The notes: generated from the letters alone by a model not told the origin. 64,000 nt of DNA from Tillus elongatus (GCA_964006375.1 OZ023270.1:78054891-78118890); one strand, 5' to 3'. Positions 25,290 to 38,600 are shown, counted from the first letter of the stretch. Numbers and translations: made by a program.

Positions 25290-26190
25290 AATTTAGGCTT
25301 CTACTGACAAGATGGAAAGTGCTGAAAGTCGTTCTTGTGTGATTGTCATACGCAAATTAGTTTTAATGATTTTTAGAGTAGAGAAACTACGTTCGGCAGA
25401 GGCAGTGGTTATCGGTATTGTTAATATTATTCGGGTAAGAATCAGTAGGTTGGGATACAAATTTTCCAGGTTGTTTTGAATACAGATTGAAGCAGTTTCT
25501 TTAAATCTTTAACTGTCCTGAAAACACCACCTTTAAATCTTTAACTGTCCTGAAAACACCATCTTCCTTTATCATTGGCAAATTATTTCGCAGAATACAC
25601 AACTTCTCAAACAGTTCCAGAGGGTTAACATCTGAATCTTTATCACTTCGAAGTAGATCACTAACATTATTACAAGATTTACGCAATAACTCGGCAAGTA
25701 TGCACAATCAACCAAGGGTTGCGGTGCTATCGGGGCGGCAAGGCCGCGGACGAGCCCTGAGGGAACAAAAAAAAAAAAAAATAACTCGGCATCCATTTCT
25801 ATTAAAGCTTTAAAGTTGTACATAAATCCAAAATTGTTATGGTGTTCTTTAAGTGCCTCAAATCGGCTTTTGATACCAGTAATTACTCCATCTATCAAGC
25901 TTAAGAAAAAAATAGTTCGAAAGTGATCTTTCGCATTTTGTAACGGCTCGTCAGCAGATTCATAATCAAATATTTTTTTCTTTCTGGTAACTCGCTTTTC
26001 TTTGAAATGATAAGGTTTAGCATATTGACTTCTTTCTATAAATTCTTCGACTGCGACCAAAGTTGTATCAAATCCGGTCTCTCGAAAAAGTTTGATCCAC
26101 TCACAAAAGATTCTCAAGTACTGTACAGCTACGTGGAGATTATTGTCAGTAGATTTACTGTTTTTGTTCACTCTCGACAATATATCATAT
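25290..26190 (-). pseudogene. hAT transposase pseudogene (C-terminal half)
   Basis: On the minus strand the frame holds LHVAVQYLRIFCEWIKLF, ERSQYAKPYHFKEKRVTRKK, FFLSLIDGVITGIKSRFEAL and FNFGFMYNFK-like text. After a retrotransposon stub (25697-25780) come LRKSCNNVSDLLRSDKDSDV and LEKLCILRNNLPMI. The end (about 25455-25290) reads LTIPITTASAERSFSTLKII and LRMTITQERLSALSILSVE, the dimerisation region that closes hAT transposases (AERSFS signature). It resembles the ZMYM1-like/TTF-type hAT proteins common in animals. A 31-32 bp tandem duplication at 25500-25562 disrupts the frame. The N-terminal zinc-finger part was not found. Confidence 0.8.
25697..25780 (+). mobile_element. 5'-truncated non-LTR retrotransposon stub
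   Basis: The 84-bp body matches the 3' end of the I-type element at 57408-57471 (TCAACCAA, GTGCTATCGGGGCGGCAAGG, CGAGCCCTGAGGG) and ends in about 14 A. ATAACTCGGCA flanks it on both sides (25686-25696 and 25781-25791), as expected from target-primed reverse transcription. It lies within the hAT transposase frame, so it is younger than the hAT. Confidence 0.85.
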
Positions 26191-27117
26191 CAAACATGTA
26201 GAGATAACACAAACTCTAGGCGTAACATTTCCCTCAAAAGGGCACTACAGTCACTCAGGGTATCTGAACTTAATTACTTAAGAAAGTGTTTAAAACAGAT
26301 GACACTGTACAGACTACAGCATAAAGTACCTACTCTACGGACTAGAGACTACAGACTAAGACTAAAGACTGAGACTTTTTTTTATACAGGAGGGGGGAAA
26401 TGTTCATGCAGACCCCATTCACGGCCCCGTAGTGCCGTGGGATATCGAGGTACTGTGAGACTGTACTCACTAAAACCCCCTCCCTGGGAGTACCGGACCT
26501 TAGTCCATACCTCTGTCGGAAAGATTTCACACAATGACTTTTTGGGTATGAATGTTTCCATTCTGTTTTTGCCGCGGGGGCGTTACCGGGTAAGTATAAG
26601 CTTTGGACGCTTATGCTTATGTGGAAGTTGCTTATCGTAGTCGGTGGCACCACGGAGAAGAGCATTTGGGTGAGAAGCGGCTTTTGCCAACTGAGTTGTG
26701 GATAGTTGAGTTATGAACTCAAGTATCGAATGCATTTCCAGATCAGAGTGAATCTGACTGTTTGTGACAAGAGACTAAGACCTGTCACTTATAATAAAAA
26801 AGGAAGGAGCAAGATCCTTCCCCTCCACCGACTAACGATGCTCGCTCACGCGCACGCGCATATTTATTTGATCTCTAAAATTGCCAGTATGCCAGTGGTT
26901 GTGTCTAAATTTCACACGTAGTACATAACAAGAAAGCGAAATAACATTGGTTTTACGATCTGTGGCGGCCCTCAGTGTGCGAGGCCGTCTGCTGCCGACG
27001 TCGCCTACGCCTAAAACCGCCACTGAACGGGTTGCTATAGCCATCCAAAAAATGCACGAACTGTTGTATCATATTAAAACGGACTTACCAATTTCGTTGT
27101 TAATCTGTTTTTAAATT

Positions 27118-28195
27118 GGAACGACACTACTCTAATCGCGAATACGTCAATATGTTAAACGTATTAAGCGCCTATAATGATAATGCAACCGCTGCGATAA
27201 GGACATAGGTAAGTGGAAAACTATCCAAATCGTCGCGACCCTGATGCAAAAACTATACAACGGGAACAAATATTACTGGAAACAGGTCATTGAGATCCCC
27301 GAAGAAATAAGGGAGGACGCCATCGCAGACTAACGGTCAATCAAGAAGAGCAAATTCTTGAATATGTTTAGAGGGAACCAAGCACAAGCCTTCGAATTAC
27401 ATCATCCTAAACTCATTCTGGAAAGAATACAATTCATTCAGGGAAAATGGTATGTACCCATTTAAGCCTGAAAATGTTTATGTTTTGCATGATGGGGATC
27501 AGAAATTGCGGGTATATTTTTGTAGATGGTTGGTGCGGAGTGTAATTTATGATCCACATTTTATTTATAAAATTCTCCGGAGTAATGAATCTACATTTAC
27601 TGAAACAGGTATCATCAAACACGCATTACTTACATAAATGGAGACATGAAAACCCTCACTTCACACGCAAAAGTACCTTTCAGACCATGGTCATTAAAAA
27701 TTTGGGCTGGATTGTTACTTAATAATGTAATTGGTCGACGTATTGTACCTGCCCGACTTAATTCAGCTATGTAGTTTCAATTTTTAAACGAAAATTTATA
27801 TCTACCATTACTTGATGAAGTTCCTTTGCCGCATAGGTTATTTTATTAGTTCCAGCATGATGGTGCCCCCGCTCATTATGCAATAAAATTCAGAAATTTC
27901 CTGAATCAAAATTTTCCTTAGCGGTGGATTGGACGAGGTGGAACTATAGCATAGCCTTCTAGATCTTCAGATCTCAATCCATTAAATTTTTTTACAGGGC
28001 TTCTTGACGAAATTTTTTATAACGAACCTGTTGTCAATAAAGAAGAGATAGTAGCGCGTATTCATGCTGCTGTGAAATTCGTAGATGAACACATGCTCGA
28101 AAGAGATCGTGCTTGCTTGGTAAATTGTCTTGAAGTAGAAGTGCCTGTCTTGAAGTAGAAGGCGGTTGGTTTGAACATTTTTTGTAACAACAGGA
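27118..28195 (+). pseudogene. Mariner-like transposase pseudogene, heavily decayed
   Basis: Piecing the plus-strand frames together: SNREYVNMLNVLSAYNDNAT (about 27135), YPNRRDPDAKTIQREQIL (about 27218), a linker with TVNQEEQILEYV, PFKPENVYVLHDGDQKLRV and RWLV. These are followed by ILRSNESTF (the first acidic residue, normally SDE, is N), HENPHF, IWAGLLLNNVIGRRIVPARL, FQHDGAPAHYAIKFRNFL (second Asp) and SRSSDLNPLNFF (third). At least four frame changes and several stops occur. A 20-bp unit is tandemly duplicated at about 28130-28162. It is related to, but clearly distinct from, the 20.5-kb and 42-kb transposases. Confidence 0.75.
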
Positions 28196-28529
28196 CATTA
28201 TTTTGTTAAATGTCCATTCGTTTGTAGAAAAGTTTAAACTATCAAATGTTGAGTGTGCGTTTTTGTTGAATCAATAACTCGATAACGAATGACAATCGGT
28301 AATTTTTTCCACCCTAGTTTCAATTTGTTTTAGTCCCCTGAGTAAAATCCCAAAAGCACGGGCGTGAATTTTGTTACAGCCTGTAGGTATGTAAATATGT
28401 AGGTATTTATCTACCTACCTGTACCCCATAGAGGTGTTTCATCTAGGTACCTTCTTTACTTAAAATTTTTTAGACTTGTGTTATTGTACCAATTGATTGT
28501 GTATTGATTTCCCAATCTACTATTGGTGC

Positions 28530-28755
28530 GAACAATTTTCGTAGAAAAGATTCACTAATAGATCGAGATAATGAGTTTTGAACAAATAAAATATGTACCT
28601 ACGGTCATTTTTCTTTATTTTCATAAATTCGCTCACCATTAACGCACTTGCTACGTTCCGTCTTATCAGCGCATTCTCGTAGAAAAATTCGCTTCTCAGA
28701 TGACTGCGACCTTTGAGTTTGGAAAAAATTCTTCAAGTGAGTGTGAACCAGAACC

Positions 28756-28842
<87 letters not shown>
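28530..28842 (+). mobile_element. Diverged (TA)n-family copy
   Basis: It has AAAAGATTCACTAATAGATC (hairpin-end relic), an inverse end module TTAACGCACTTGCTACGTTC at about 28637-28660, and a second hairpin-end-like stretch, before (TA)n at 28759-28841. The block beyond the tract is absent. Confidence 0.5.
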
Positions 28843-28845
<3 letters not shown>

Positions 28846-29575
28846 TAAGGACCTAAAGTACGGCGCCACCTCTTTACTTTTTAATTTTACATGTTACAAA
28901 AAATATTTTACAGAAAAGTTGTATAGGGTTAAAAGGATTAACTTTTATTTATACAATGTCTCAAAAAACATAGTGACTTAGTGAATTATTTTTTTAATGG
29001 AACGTCCTGTCGCATATTATTACATTTTTGAGTTCTACGTAAAATTCTAAACATGTATGATGTTATCCCCCAAAAATTAGTAGCTTTGGAGCTATGAACA
29101 CTTGAAAATCGTTATTTTGACTATTTTTCACCGTTGCAGCGAGAAAACAATTAGAGATGGACCAAAATAAATTATACTGTCCTATCTTAATTTTTCAAAA
29201 GCCATCTAATAGTCCTATCTGATGGTTGGTACCATGATTACCAAATTTGATACCTCTTTTGGTATCATTTTTACAATTTGTTGTTACATTACACATTACA
29301 GAAAAGTAATGCAAAAGAAACGTTAGTTTTTCAATAACGAATTACCAGTCGAAAAATTGAAACAATTTTTAAAACCGAAGTGGCTAAAAAAGTTATTTTT
29401 AGAAATAAATATATATGAACCAGTGTAAAAAAAATAGTGCTGCAAATAGAATCATAACTTTCACATAGCTGTGTTAATCAACTCTCCTCAGAAAGACATT
29501 TTCATGAAATGAATTTAAAGTCCATGATTTGACCACAAAACATATTCGTATTTCTCTACCCATATTCTTCTGGAA
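28843..29575. other. Unassigned AT-rich stretch
   Basis: No gene and no clear TIR. The text resembles decayed Tc1/mariner-type non-coding DNA but has no landmark I can name. Confidence 0.35.
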
Positions 29576-29577
29576 CG

Positions 29578-30325
29578 TTATATTATTTGAGTTTTAATGG
29601 AAAAAAAAAGTCAATTTTCACCAAACCACCCCTCATTTATCTTCTACCTCCTGAAGCTCTCTCGCTCAAAAACAATTTGAAGCGTTTCCTTGTCGGGTGC
29701 TAACTGGATACCAAATTTGAAGATGATATCTCAATTCGTTCGAGTTATTGCGCTACTAACAGACAGACACACAGGACGACAGACCGCCAACCGACCGACA
29801 GACAAAAATTTTCGTTTTAGAATCAGTTTTTCTATATGTTATGAGACTTGTTACGGCGTTTTAGCAAAAAAAAATTCGAAATTTCTGTCACCGATATTCC
29901 ACCCATTAAGGTAACCCTTATTTCAATTTCAGCACAGAATACCAGATTTTTAATTAAATTGACAGTTTTTTAATAAACGAACCCTAAAAGGTTATATTAC
30001 TCGAGTTTTCACGAAAAAAATGTAAATTTTCACCAAATCCCCCAGACGCCAGCCCCATCACACCCCCACCCCACCCCACCCCATTCATCCCCTACCTACT
30101 AAGGCGGCTTTACCCAAAGACAATCCGAACCGCTCGTTTGTCGGGTGCAAAACTGTATGCCAAATTTGAAGACGATATCTCAATTCTTTCTAAAGTTATC
30201 GTGTCTACAAACAGACAGGCATACAGACTGACAGACCGACAGACAAAAATAATTCATTCCCAAATCATGTTTTCTATGTTTTGACACTTTTTACGACGTT
30301 TAAGTAAAAAAAAAATATTTGAAAT
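29578..30325 (+). repeat. Two direct copies of a dispersed repeat with a (CAGA)-rich segment
   Basis: Copy a (29578-29915) and copy b (29992-30325) share TTATATTA, CAATTTTCACCAAA, TGTCGGGTGC, CAAATTTGAAGATGATATCT-like text, ACAGACAGAC..GACAGACAAAAAT, and the stretch that follows. An AGACAGACAG-type run followed by AT-rich sequence is common in arthropod interspersed repeats. Copy b has a C-rich insert at about 30050-30090. Confidence 0.6.
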
Positions 30326-30507
30326 ATTGACAATGTGGAAGTAAAATAGGTTTCTTAAAAATATGTTTTTATCTTCGAAGTTTATTACGTGATTTTGTAA
30401 AATTGAGTACCCATAGGTTTTGATATAGGTTTTACTATTTATAAAAATATCCAAAAGACCCTAGTTTAATGCGAAATTAAGTTATTAAAATTGAAAATAT
30501 TTGTAAA

Positions 30508-30550
30508 AAATTTGTTACTATAACGCACTTCCTGGATCCAGACTTTTTTT
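30508..30550. repeat. Isolated (TA)n-family end
   Basis: TTACTATAACGCACTTCCTG followed by GATCCAGAC matches the end module with a few changes. No body is attached. Confidence 0.5.
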
Positions 30551-30644
30551 TTAATACTTATTCACTAGTTAACTAATAATTTGTTGATAAAAACAATTTT
30601 TATTAACGAAACTTCTCTAAGTGTAGATTGTAACCTGTGATAAG

Positions 30645-30697
30645 CAGTGATAAGTACATTTGGAGAACACAGATTACCACAACACATCTTTTGTATA
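30645..30697. mobile_element. One-ended fragment of the 1654-1796 MITE family
   Basis: GTGATAAGTACATTTGGAGA and TTACCACAACACATCTTTTG match the left end of the MITE at 1654-1796. The right end is not seen. A short (CA)n run follows at 30787-30800. Confidence 0.5.
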
Positions 30698-30989
30698 CAG
30701 ATGAGATCCAAACCATGAAGCGGGAAAAATGTACGAATGGTCTGACGATGTTACATAGCTGCGGTCGACAGCTATATAACACGACAACACACACACACAC
30801 CCACACATACATTACTATTATTTTAGGCAATTCAAATGAGGTAACAATTTAAACATAAATTTGGGAACCTATCAAACCCTATAATGCAATATTTCGCTCT
30901 CCAGAAGCCCCATTTGGTATAAAAATTTTTAATGTGACATATACTTTTTTACAACTGGTTACACCCCTCCATAAATAATTGACTATCCC

Positions 30990-31570
30990 TTTAAAGTCGC
31001 TACATATCCAAACAAGCCAAAAGGGCCTACTTTAAATGAATTTTCTGCAAATATTTAAAATAAATGAAGATAAGTAATATCCAAACAAAAACTTAAGACC
31101 CTGTGAAACATATAATCTGCAGCACTTGTTCTTTATAATGATCTGCATCTGTTCCTGAATTTCTGTTTAAAATCGCCAATTTAAACATTTAATTGTGACA
31201 AAATAAATATTGATTTCTTGTCTTGTGATCGATGAAGATCTACCTACTCGCCAACTATTTTAGAGAAATTAATTCATTATCGTTTTGAGTTGTTAGCTAG
31301 TATCCATAAAAAGTACAAACGCAGTAAGTGCTTTAAGGAAGCGAATTTATTTTAAACTCTAATAACCTAATTCTCTATATCATAGAAATTACCATTTTGG
31401 TATGGGCATATGTGTAAGTATATATGTATACATAATTATAAGATATAGTTATTTTTTGGCGAAAATCTTGATGTTTTTGCGAAGAACTGGTGCGAAGGGG
31501 CTGATTAACAAACTGGTCCAAGAGATTCACAAAAGAAACATCCTCGCGAAGTTTGATCAAAATCATTAGA
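30990..31570 (-). mobile_element. Old diverged (TA)n-family copy without a TA tract
   Basis: GCCTACTTTAAATGAATTTT with CTGCAAATATTT, AATCGCCAATTTAAAC, ACGCAGTAAGTGCTTTAAGG (about 31319) and CAAACTGGTCCAAGAGATTC echo the family in order, but with many differences. There is no long (TA)n here, which suggests an ancestor or subfamily predating the expansion, or one that lost it. Confidence 0.45.
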
Positions 31571-32140
31571 CCTGTTCCAACCTATTTAGGTTGAATGTAG
31601 TCTGTGGATGATGGATAACCTTCCAACAACATCCCTTTCACTGCGCAAACACACATATTCGATTTATGGAGTTGATTCTTATAAACAATTACTTCCAAAG
31701 CATGTTAATTTTTCTGTTCATATAATATATTTTCATTACAAAAACTATTGACGATTAAAATATTTTATATATCCAACTTGGTTTATTCTATTGAACTTTA
31801 TTCTATACAATAATGTTTGTCTTTAAGAGGGAATATATTTTGCGACATTTTTCAAATTAAATTAAATTTCATTCCGGAAAAAGGTGAATTGCAATTATTC
31901 AACTAAAATGAATTTTGAAACACTGTATCTGTAGCTTGATGGCAATGTATGAGTGAAATTTTGTAAAAATAAAAATAAATTGAATAGTTTTCAAGATATA
32001 GCATTTAAAGAAAATGAATTTATTTTTCATGAAAAAACTTGACTCTCTGAACTGGCCAACGAACTTAGCCTGTGAAAAAAATTGTCCGGTCTAATAAAAA
32101 AGCTGGAAGTCTCTAGGTGGCGTAGCAGCTTAGCAGTCCA
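31571..32140. other. Unassigned AT-rich stretch
   Basis: No coding frame or repeat boundary that I can support. Confidence 0.35.
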
Positions 32141-32145
32141 GGTTA

Positions 32146-32253
<108 letters not shown>

Positions 32254-32698
32254 GTAGTCACTTTTGTCTTGCACACTATTGCTACGATTTCAATGACGTG
32301 ACACACTGCGCTTTCTAATTTTCATAACTACATTTAAAAAACAATTTTTGTAAATCAAGGTGCTATGAAATTAATTACTTCTGGTGTATTATAATTTTAC
32401 AATGAAACATGCATGCAATTGTTTCAGTTTTGAAAAGAATTTTTTTTACATTTCACCCAACTTGATTCTAATTTAAAAAAAATTAGATGACGCAGTGTAT
32501 CACATCATTGAAATCATAATTTTTTTCTCTATTCAACCTTGTAAAATTCAACGTGGCTGCCATAACAAAATCCCAAGTTGGCTATGAAAAGCTAATGATC
32601 TATTAGACTTAGAAAATTTTTGAAACGGACAGCAGATAACTTGTGACGACCTATGTGAAGCTAACAAATAATATCACAGCATTCGCTTTAATAAGAAA

Positions 32699-34062
<1,364 letters not shown>

Positions 34063-34068
34063 TAAAAG

Positions 34069-34205
34069 TCTGGACGCAGCAAGTGTGTTATAGTTGTGAA
34101 TTTTCTAGCAAATATGTCTTTTTTTAATGAAAGCAGGCATCAAATTTGGTTACCAGTATAACCTAGGTATATATAGTAGAAACAATCTACCATATTCCAT
34201 CAAAA
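34069..34205 (-). repeat. Truncated (TA)n-family end module
   Basis: GGACGCAGCAAGTGTGTTAT, GCAGGCATCAAATTTGGTTA and ACCAGTATAACC are present, and then the module breaks off at CATCAAAATGATTTT, about 25 bp before the SINE target site. Confidence 0.65.
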
Positions 34206-34242
34206 TGATTTTATTTATTTTAACTGTTTATATTTAATTTGA

Positions 34243-34582
34243 AGAACCTCGGTTGTTCCGGGGTAAGAACGTGTGCCTCTGAACCGAAGGGTACTGGGTT
34301 CGATCCCAGGGTACACCTTTCACTTTTTCAGTACAAACTGTAACATTAACATCAACCGAGGTTCTAGCATTGTATTTGAGCAAGTTTAATGTCTGCACGT
34401 TCCGCCCTTCGCAGGGCGCGTAAAGCCGTCGGTCCCGTGTCCAAGCGATGTTGGGCACGTTAAAGATCCCTACCCTCCTTACACAAGGGCAGGTGTTCGG
34501 CAAACTTTCCGGGATAGTGAGGTGAAACTGCTCCCTGGCGTCGGTGATTGGTCATAAGTCATAGTCGCGAAAACACACACAT
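34243..34582 (+). mobile_element. tRNA-derived SINE, full length with 13-bp target duplications
   Basis: ATATTTAATTTGA flanks it at 34230-34242 and 34583-34595. The tRNA-like head (CCTCGGTTGTTCCGGGGTAA, box A-like) is followed by GGGTTCGATCCC (34296-34307), a perfect box B. The body has TCAGTACAAACTGTAACATT, GAGCAAGTTTAATGTC, GTAAAGCCGTCGGTCCCGTG and GGGCACGTTAAAGATCCC. The tail is GGTGAAACTGCTCCCTGGCG, GATTGGTCATAAG and an ACACACAC end. It would have been copied by polymerase III and a partner retrotransposon's machinery. The GTCCCGTG..CACGTTAAAGATCCC block resembles the MetaSINE central domain from memory. Confidence 0.85.
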
Positions 34583-34595
34583 ATATTTAATTTGA

Positions 34596-35280
34596 TTTAA
34601 GTAGTGGATTTTTCTCGTTCACACTGTACATCACTATTTATCTTCTTTGTCATTCGAATGAACATTCTAATGAAGGTAGCTACAAATAAACCTACCAAAA
34701 CACGACATTATACCAGTATTACATTTTTATTTTTAATGGATTTCAAATTGAACTGTTCAAGTAACAAAATCTTTCTTCGTCAACAGATAATTACATCTTT
34801 ATCGGTAAAATCGATCTATGTGAATTTAACGTTCACAATATAACTACCTATATCGTTTCACGGTCTAAAATCCATTTCTCTCAGCTCATAAAACAATAAA
34901 TCAGCAATATGTCGTGTCGACTGCTCTTTACTAGGAGACGAACAAATATTGAATGCAATTTCCAATTATTCTTTCAAAGCAAACAGAGAAAAAACCCCAT
35001 CGCTTGACTCCTATCTATATACCCAACCGTCCCTATGTCTATGTCTGGCGTATTCTTCGAAAAGAAAAATGTAATACTTGAGTTTTTAAGTTTATATCTC
35101 CTGAAGACAGTAGGACAGGGTATAGCGCAAGCTCTGCGAGACACCGACTAAAATCGACATATCTAACTCAAACGTCAGTATCTCCGAATAACTAGAGGGG
35201 TTTGCGTTATATAATACGTGCTGCAGTGGCTCCTGTTTCCCGTTTGCATATCGGGATATCCGTGGATTTGAAGACAATTG
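34596..35280. other. Unassigned stretch
   Basis: The 79-codon frame at 34604-34843 has no feature I recognise. The composition becomes more balanced after 35040. Confidence 0.35.
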
Positions 35281-35671
35281 TCGAACGGATCGCTGGTGGC
35301 CGAGGTTAGGGCTCTAAAACGGTGATAAGGTGGTTGATGACGTAAAACTGACAGAGTGGCGGCAATTGACACTTGCGTCTGATGCGCGATAGTTCGTGTA
35401 TTTGTTTTTGTGTTGTTGGTATTCGTGCCTGGAGGTGAGTGTTTACAAACAAGAAAATCTGATTTGCTTTTTTTTTTCGTAGAGTTTTATTTAAGCGATT
35501 ATGTGATTTTTCTGTTACGAATGTTGACTTGATTCGAAACTTTTGTAAATTTTATTAATGTCATAAAGTAAATTCTAATATTAGTTGTGATAATAATAAT
35601 AATTTTATGTGAAGCATCAGATTGATTTAAAAAAAATGGATCGTGATGTCACAGAAATGCACTCAACCCGG
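35281..35671 (+). promoter_or_regulatory. Possible 5' exons of an unidentified host gene (tentative)
   Basis: A GC-richer stretch, 35281-35434, ends in GGAG|GTGAGT, a good splice donor. About 186 bp later GCATCAG at 35614-35620 could be an acceptor, followed by an A-run and ATG at 35636. That ATG opens 12 codons (MDRDVTEMHSTR) ending at CCCGG|GTAAGT (35671|35672), another strong donor. The second donor is also the first unit edge of the satellite, so its agreement could be chance. There is no downstream coding exon in the window that I can link to it. Confidence 0.3.
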
Positions 35672-38600
35672 GTAAGTGCATTTCAGACCTCTATTTTTTT
35701 ACTTACGTGTGATGATGGTTACTCGAGCCAAGCACAGAAAACATACAGGGTGTAAAAAAGTGTGGAATATTCCAATTTTTCGAAAACTACTAAACATATT
35801 TTTAACCCGGGCTATGGGGTAAGTGCATTTCCGACCTCTATTTTTTTTACTTACGTGTGATGATGGTTACTCGAGCCAATCACAGAAAACATACAGGGTA
35901 TAAAAAAGTGTGGAATATTCCAATTTTTCGAAAACTACTAAACATATTTTTAACCCGGGCTATGGGGTAAGTGCATTTCAGACCTCTATTTTTTTACTTA
36001 CGTGTGATGATGGTTACTCGAGCCAAGCACAGAAAACATACAGGGTATAAAAAAGTGTGGAATATTCCCAATTTTTCGAAAACTACTAAATATATTTTTA
36101 ACCCGGGCTATGGGGTAAGTGCATTTCCGACCTCTATTTTTTTTACTTACGTGTGATGATGGTTACTCGAGCCAATCACAGAAAACATACAGGGTATAAA
36201 AAAGTGTGGAATATTCCAATTTTTCGAAAACTACTAAACATATTTTTAACCCGGGCTATGGGGTAAGTGCATTTCAGACCTCTATTTTTTTACTTACGTG
36301 TGATGATGGTAAGTCGAGCCAAGCACAGAAAACATACAGGGTGTAAAAAAGTGTGGAATATTCCCAATATTTCGAAAACTACTAAACATATTTTTAACCC
36401 GGGCTATGGGGTAAGTGCATTTCAGACCTCTATTTTTTTTTACTTACGTGTGATGATGGTTACTCGAGCCAAGCACAGAAAACATACAGGGTGTAAAAAA
36501 GTGTGGAATATTCCAATTTTTTGAAAATTACTAAACATATTTTTAACCCGTGCTATGGGGTAAGTGCATTTCAGACCTCTATTTTTTTTTACTTAGGTGT
36601 GATGATGGTTACTCGAGCCAATCACAGAAAACATACAGGGTATAAAAAAGTGTGGAATATTCCAATTTTTCGAAAACTACTAAACATATTTTTAACCCGG
36701 GCTATGGGGTAAGTGCATTTCCGACCTCTATTTTTTTACTTACGTTTGATGATGGTTACTCGAGCCAATCACAGAAAACATACAGGGTATAAAAAAGTGT
36801 GGAATATTCCAATTTTTCGAAAACTACTAAACATATTTTTAACCCGTGCTATGGGGTAAGTGCATTTCAGACCTCTATTTTTTTTTTACTTACGTGTGAT
36901 GATGGTTACTCGAGCCAAGCACAGAAAACATACAGGGTGTAAAAAAGTGTGGAATATTCCCAATATTTCGAAAACTACTAAACATATTTTTAACCCGGGC
37001 TATGGGGTAAGTGCATTTCAGACCTCTATTTTTTTTTACTTACGTGTGATGATGGTTACTCGAGCCAAGCACAGAAAACATACAGGGTGTAAAAAAGTGT
37101 GGAATATTCCCAATATTTCGAAAACTGCTAAATATATTTTTAACCCGGGCTATAGGGTAAGTGCATTTCAGACCTCTATTTTTTTACTTACGTGTGATGA
37201 TGGTTACTCGAGCCAATCACAGAAAACATACAGGGTATAAAAAAGTGTGGAATATTCCAATTTTTTGAAAACTACTAAACATATTTTTAACCCGGGCTAT
37301 GGGGTAAGTGCATTTCAGACCTCTATTTTTTTTTTACTTACGTGTGATGATGGTTAGTCGAGCCAAGCACAGAAAACATACAGGGTGTAAAAAAGTGTGG
37401 AATATTCCCAATTTTTCGAAAACTACTAAACATATTTTTAACCCGGGCTATGGGGTAAGTGCATTTCAGACCTCTATTTTTTTACTTACGTGTGATGATG
37501 GTTACTCGAGCCAAGCACAGAAAACATACAGGGTGTAAAAAAGTGTGGAATATTCCCAATATTTCGAAAACTACTAAACATATTTTTAACCCGGACTATG
37601 GGGTAGGTGCATTTTAGACCTTTATTTTTTTACTTACGTGTGATGATGGTTACTCGAGCCAAGCACAGAAAACATACAGGGTGTAAAAAAGTGTGGAATA
37701 TTCCCAATTTTTCGAAAACTACTAAACATATTTTTAACCCGGGCTATGGGGTAAGTGCATTTCAGACCTCTATTTTTTTACTTACGTGTGATGATGGTTA
37801 CTCGAGCCAAGCACAGAAAACATACAGGGTGTAAAAAAGTGTGGAATATTCCCAATATTTCGAAAACTACTAAACATATTTTTAACCCGGACTATGGGGT
37901 AGGTGCATTTTAGACCTTTATTTTTTTACTTACGTGTGATGATGGTTACTCGAGCCAAGCACAGAAAACATACAGGGTGTAAAAAAGTGTGGAATATTCC
38001 CAATATTTCGAAAACTACTAAACATATTTTTAACCCGGACTATGGGGTAGGTGCATTTTAGACCTTTATTTTTTTACTTACGTGTGATGATGGTTACTCG
38101 AGCCAAGCACAGAAAACATACAGGGTGTAAAAAAGTGTGGAATATTCCCAATATTTCGAAAACTACTAAACATATTTTTAACCAGGGCTATGGGGTAAGT
38201 GCATTACAGACCTCTATTTTTTTTTACTTACGTGTGATGATGGTTACTCGTGCCAAGCACAGAAAACATACAGGGTGTAAAAAAGTGTGGAATATTCCCA
38301 ATATTTCGAAAACTACTAAACATATTTTTAACCAGGGCTATGGGGTAAGTGCATTACAGACCTCTATTTTTTTTTTACTTACGTGTGATGATGGTTACTC
38401 GAGCCAAGCACAGAAAACATACAGGGTGTAAAAAAGTGTGGAATATTCACAATATTTCGAAAACTACTAAATATATTTTTAACCCGGGCTATAGGGTAAG
38501 TGCATTTCAGACCTCTATTTTTTTTACTTACGTGTGATGATGGTTACTCGAGCCAATCACAGAAAACTTACAGGGTATAAAAAAGTGTGGAATATTCCAA

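Larger units (their letters stand above)
24436..27029 (-). mobile_element. hAT element with 8-bp target duplication
   Basis: Both ends read CAGTGGCGG inward, the usual start of hAT elements. The flanking 8 bp are ATCGGGTT on the left and AACGGGTT on the right (7 of 8 match), as expected for the 8-bp hAT duplication. The transposase remnant is on the minus strand (25290-26190). The region 26190-26830 is GC-richer and unassigned (possibly another insertion, with a TATACAGGAGGGG start near 26382). Two younger insertions sit inside: 24650-25268 and 25697-25780. Confidence 0.8.
24092..28383 (+). mobile_element. Second mariner-like element, hosting several nested insertions
   Basis: The left end CAGGTGTCCCAAAATTGTCG is TA-flanked (24090-24091). 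The right end, read inward on the minus strand from 28383, is CAGGCTGTAACAAAATTCAC, with TA at 28384-28385. The arms stay alike for about 120 bp, sharing CTTTTGGGA/CTCTTGGGA, GGGACTAAAACAAA and CGATTGTCATTCGTTATC. The transposase pseudogene lies at 27118-28195. The length is inflated by a MITE (24236-24365) and a hAT element (24436-27029). Confidence 0.75.
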
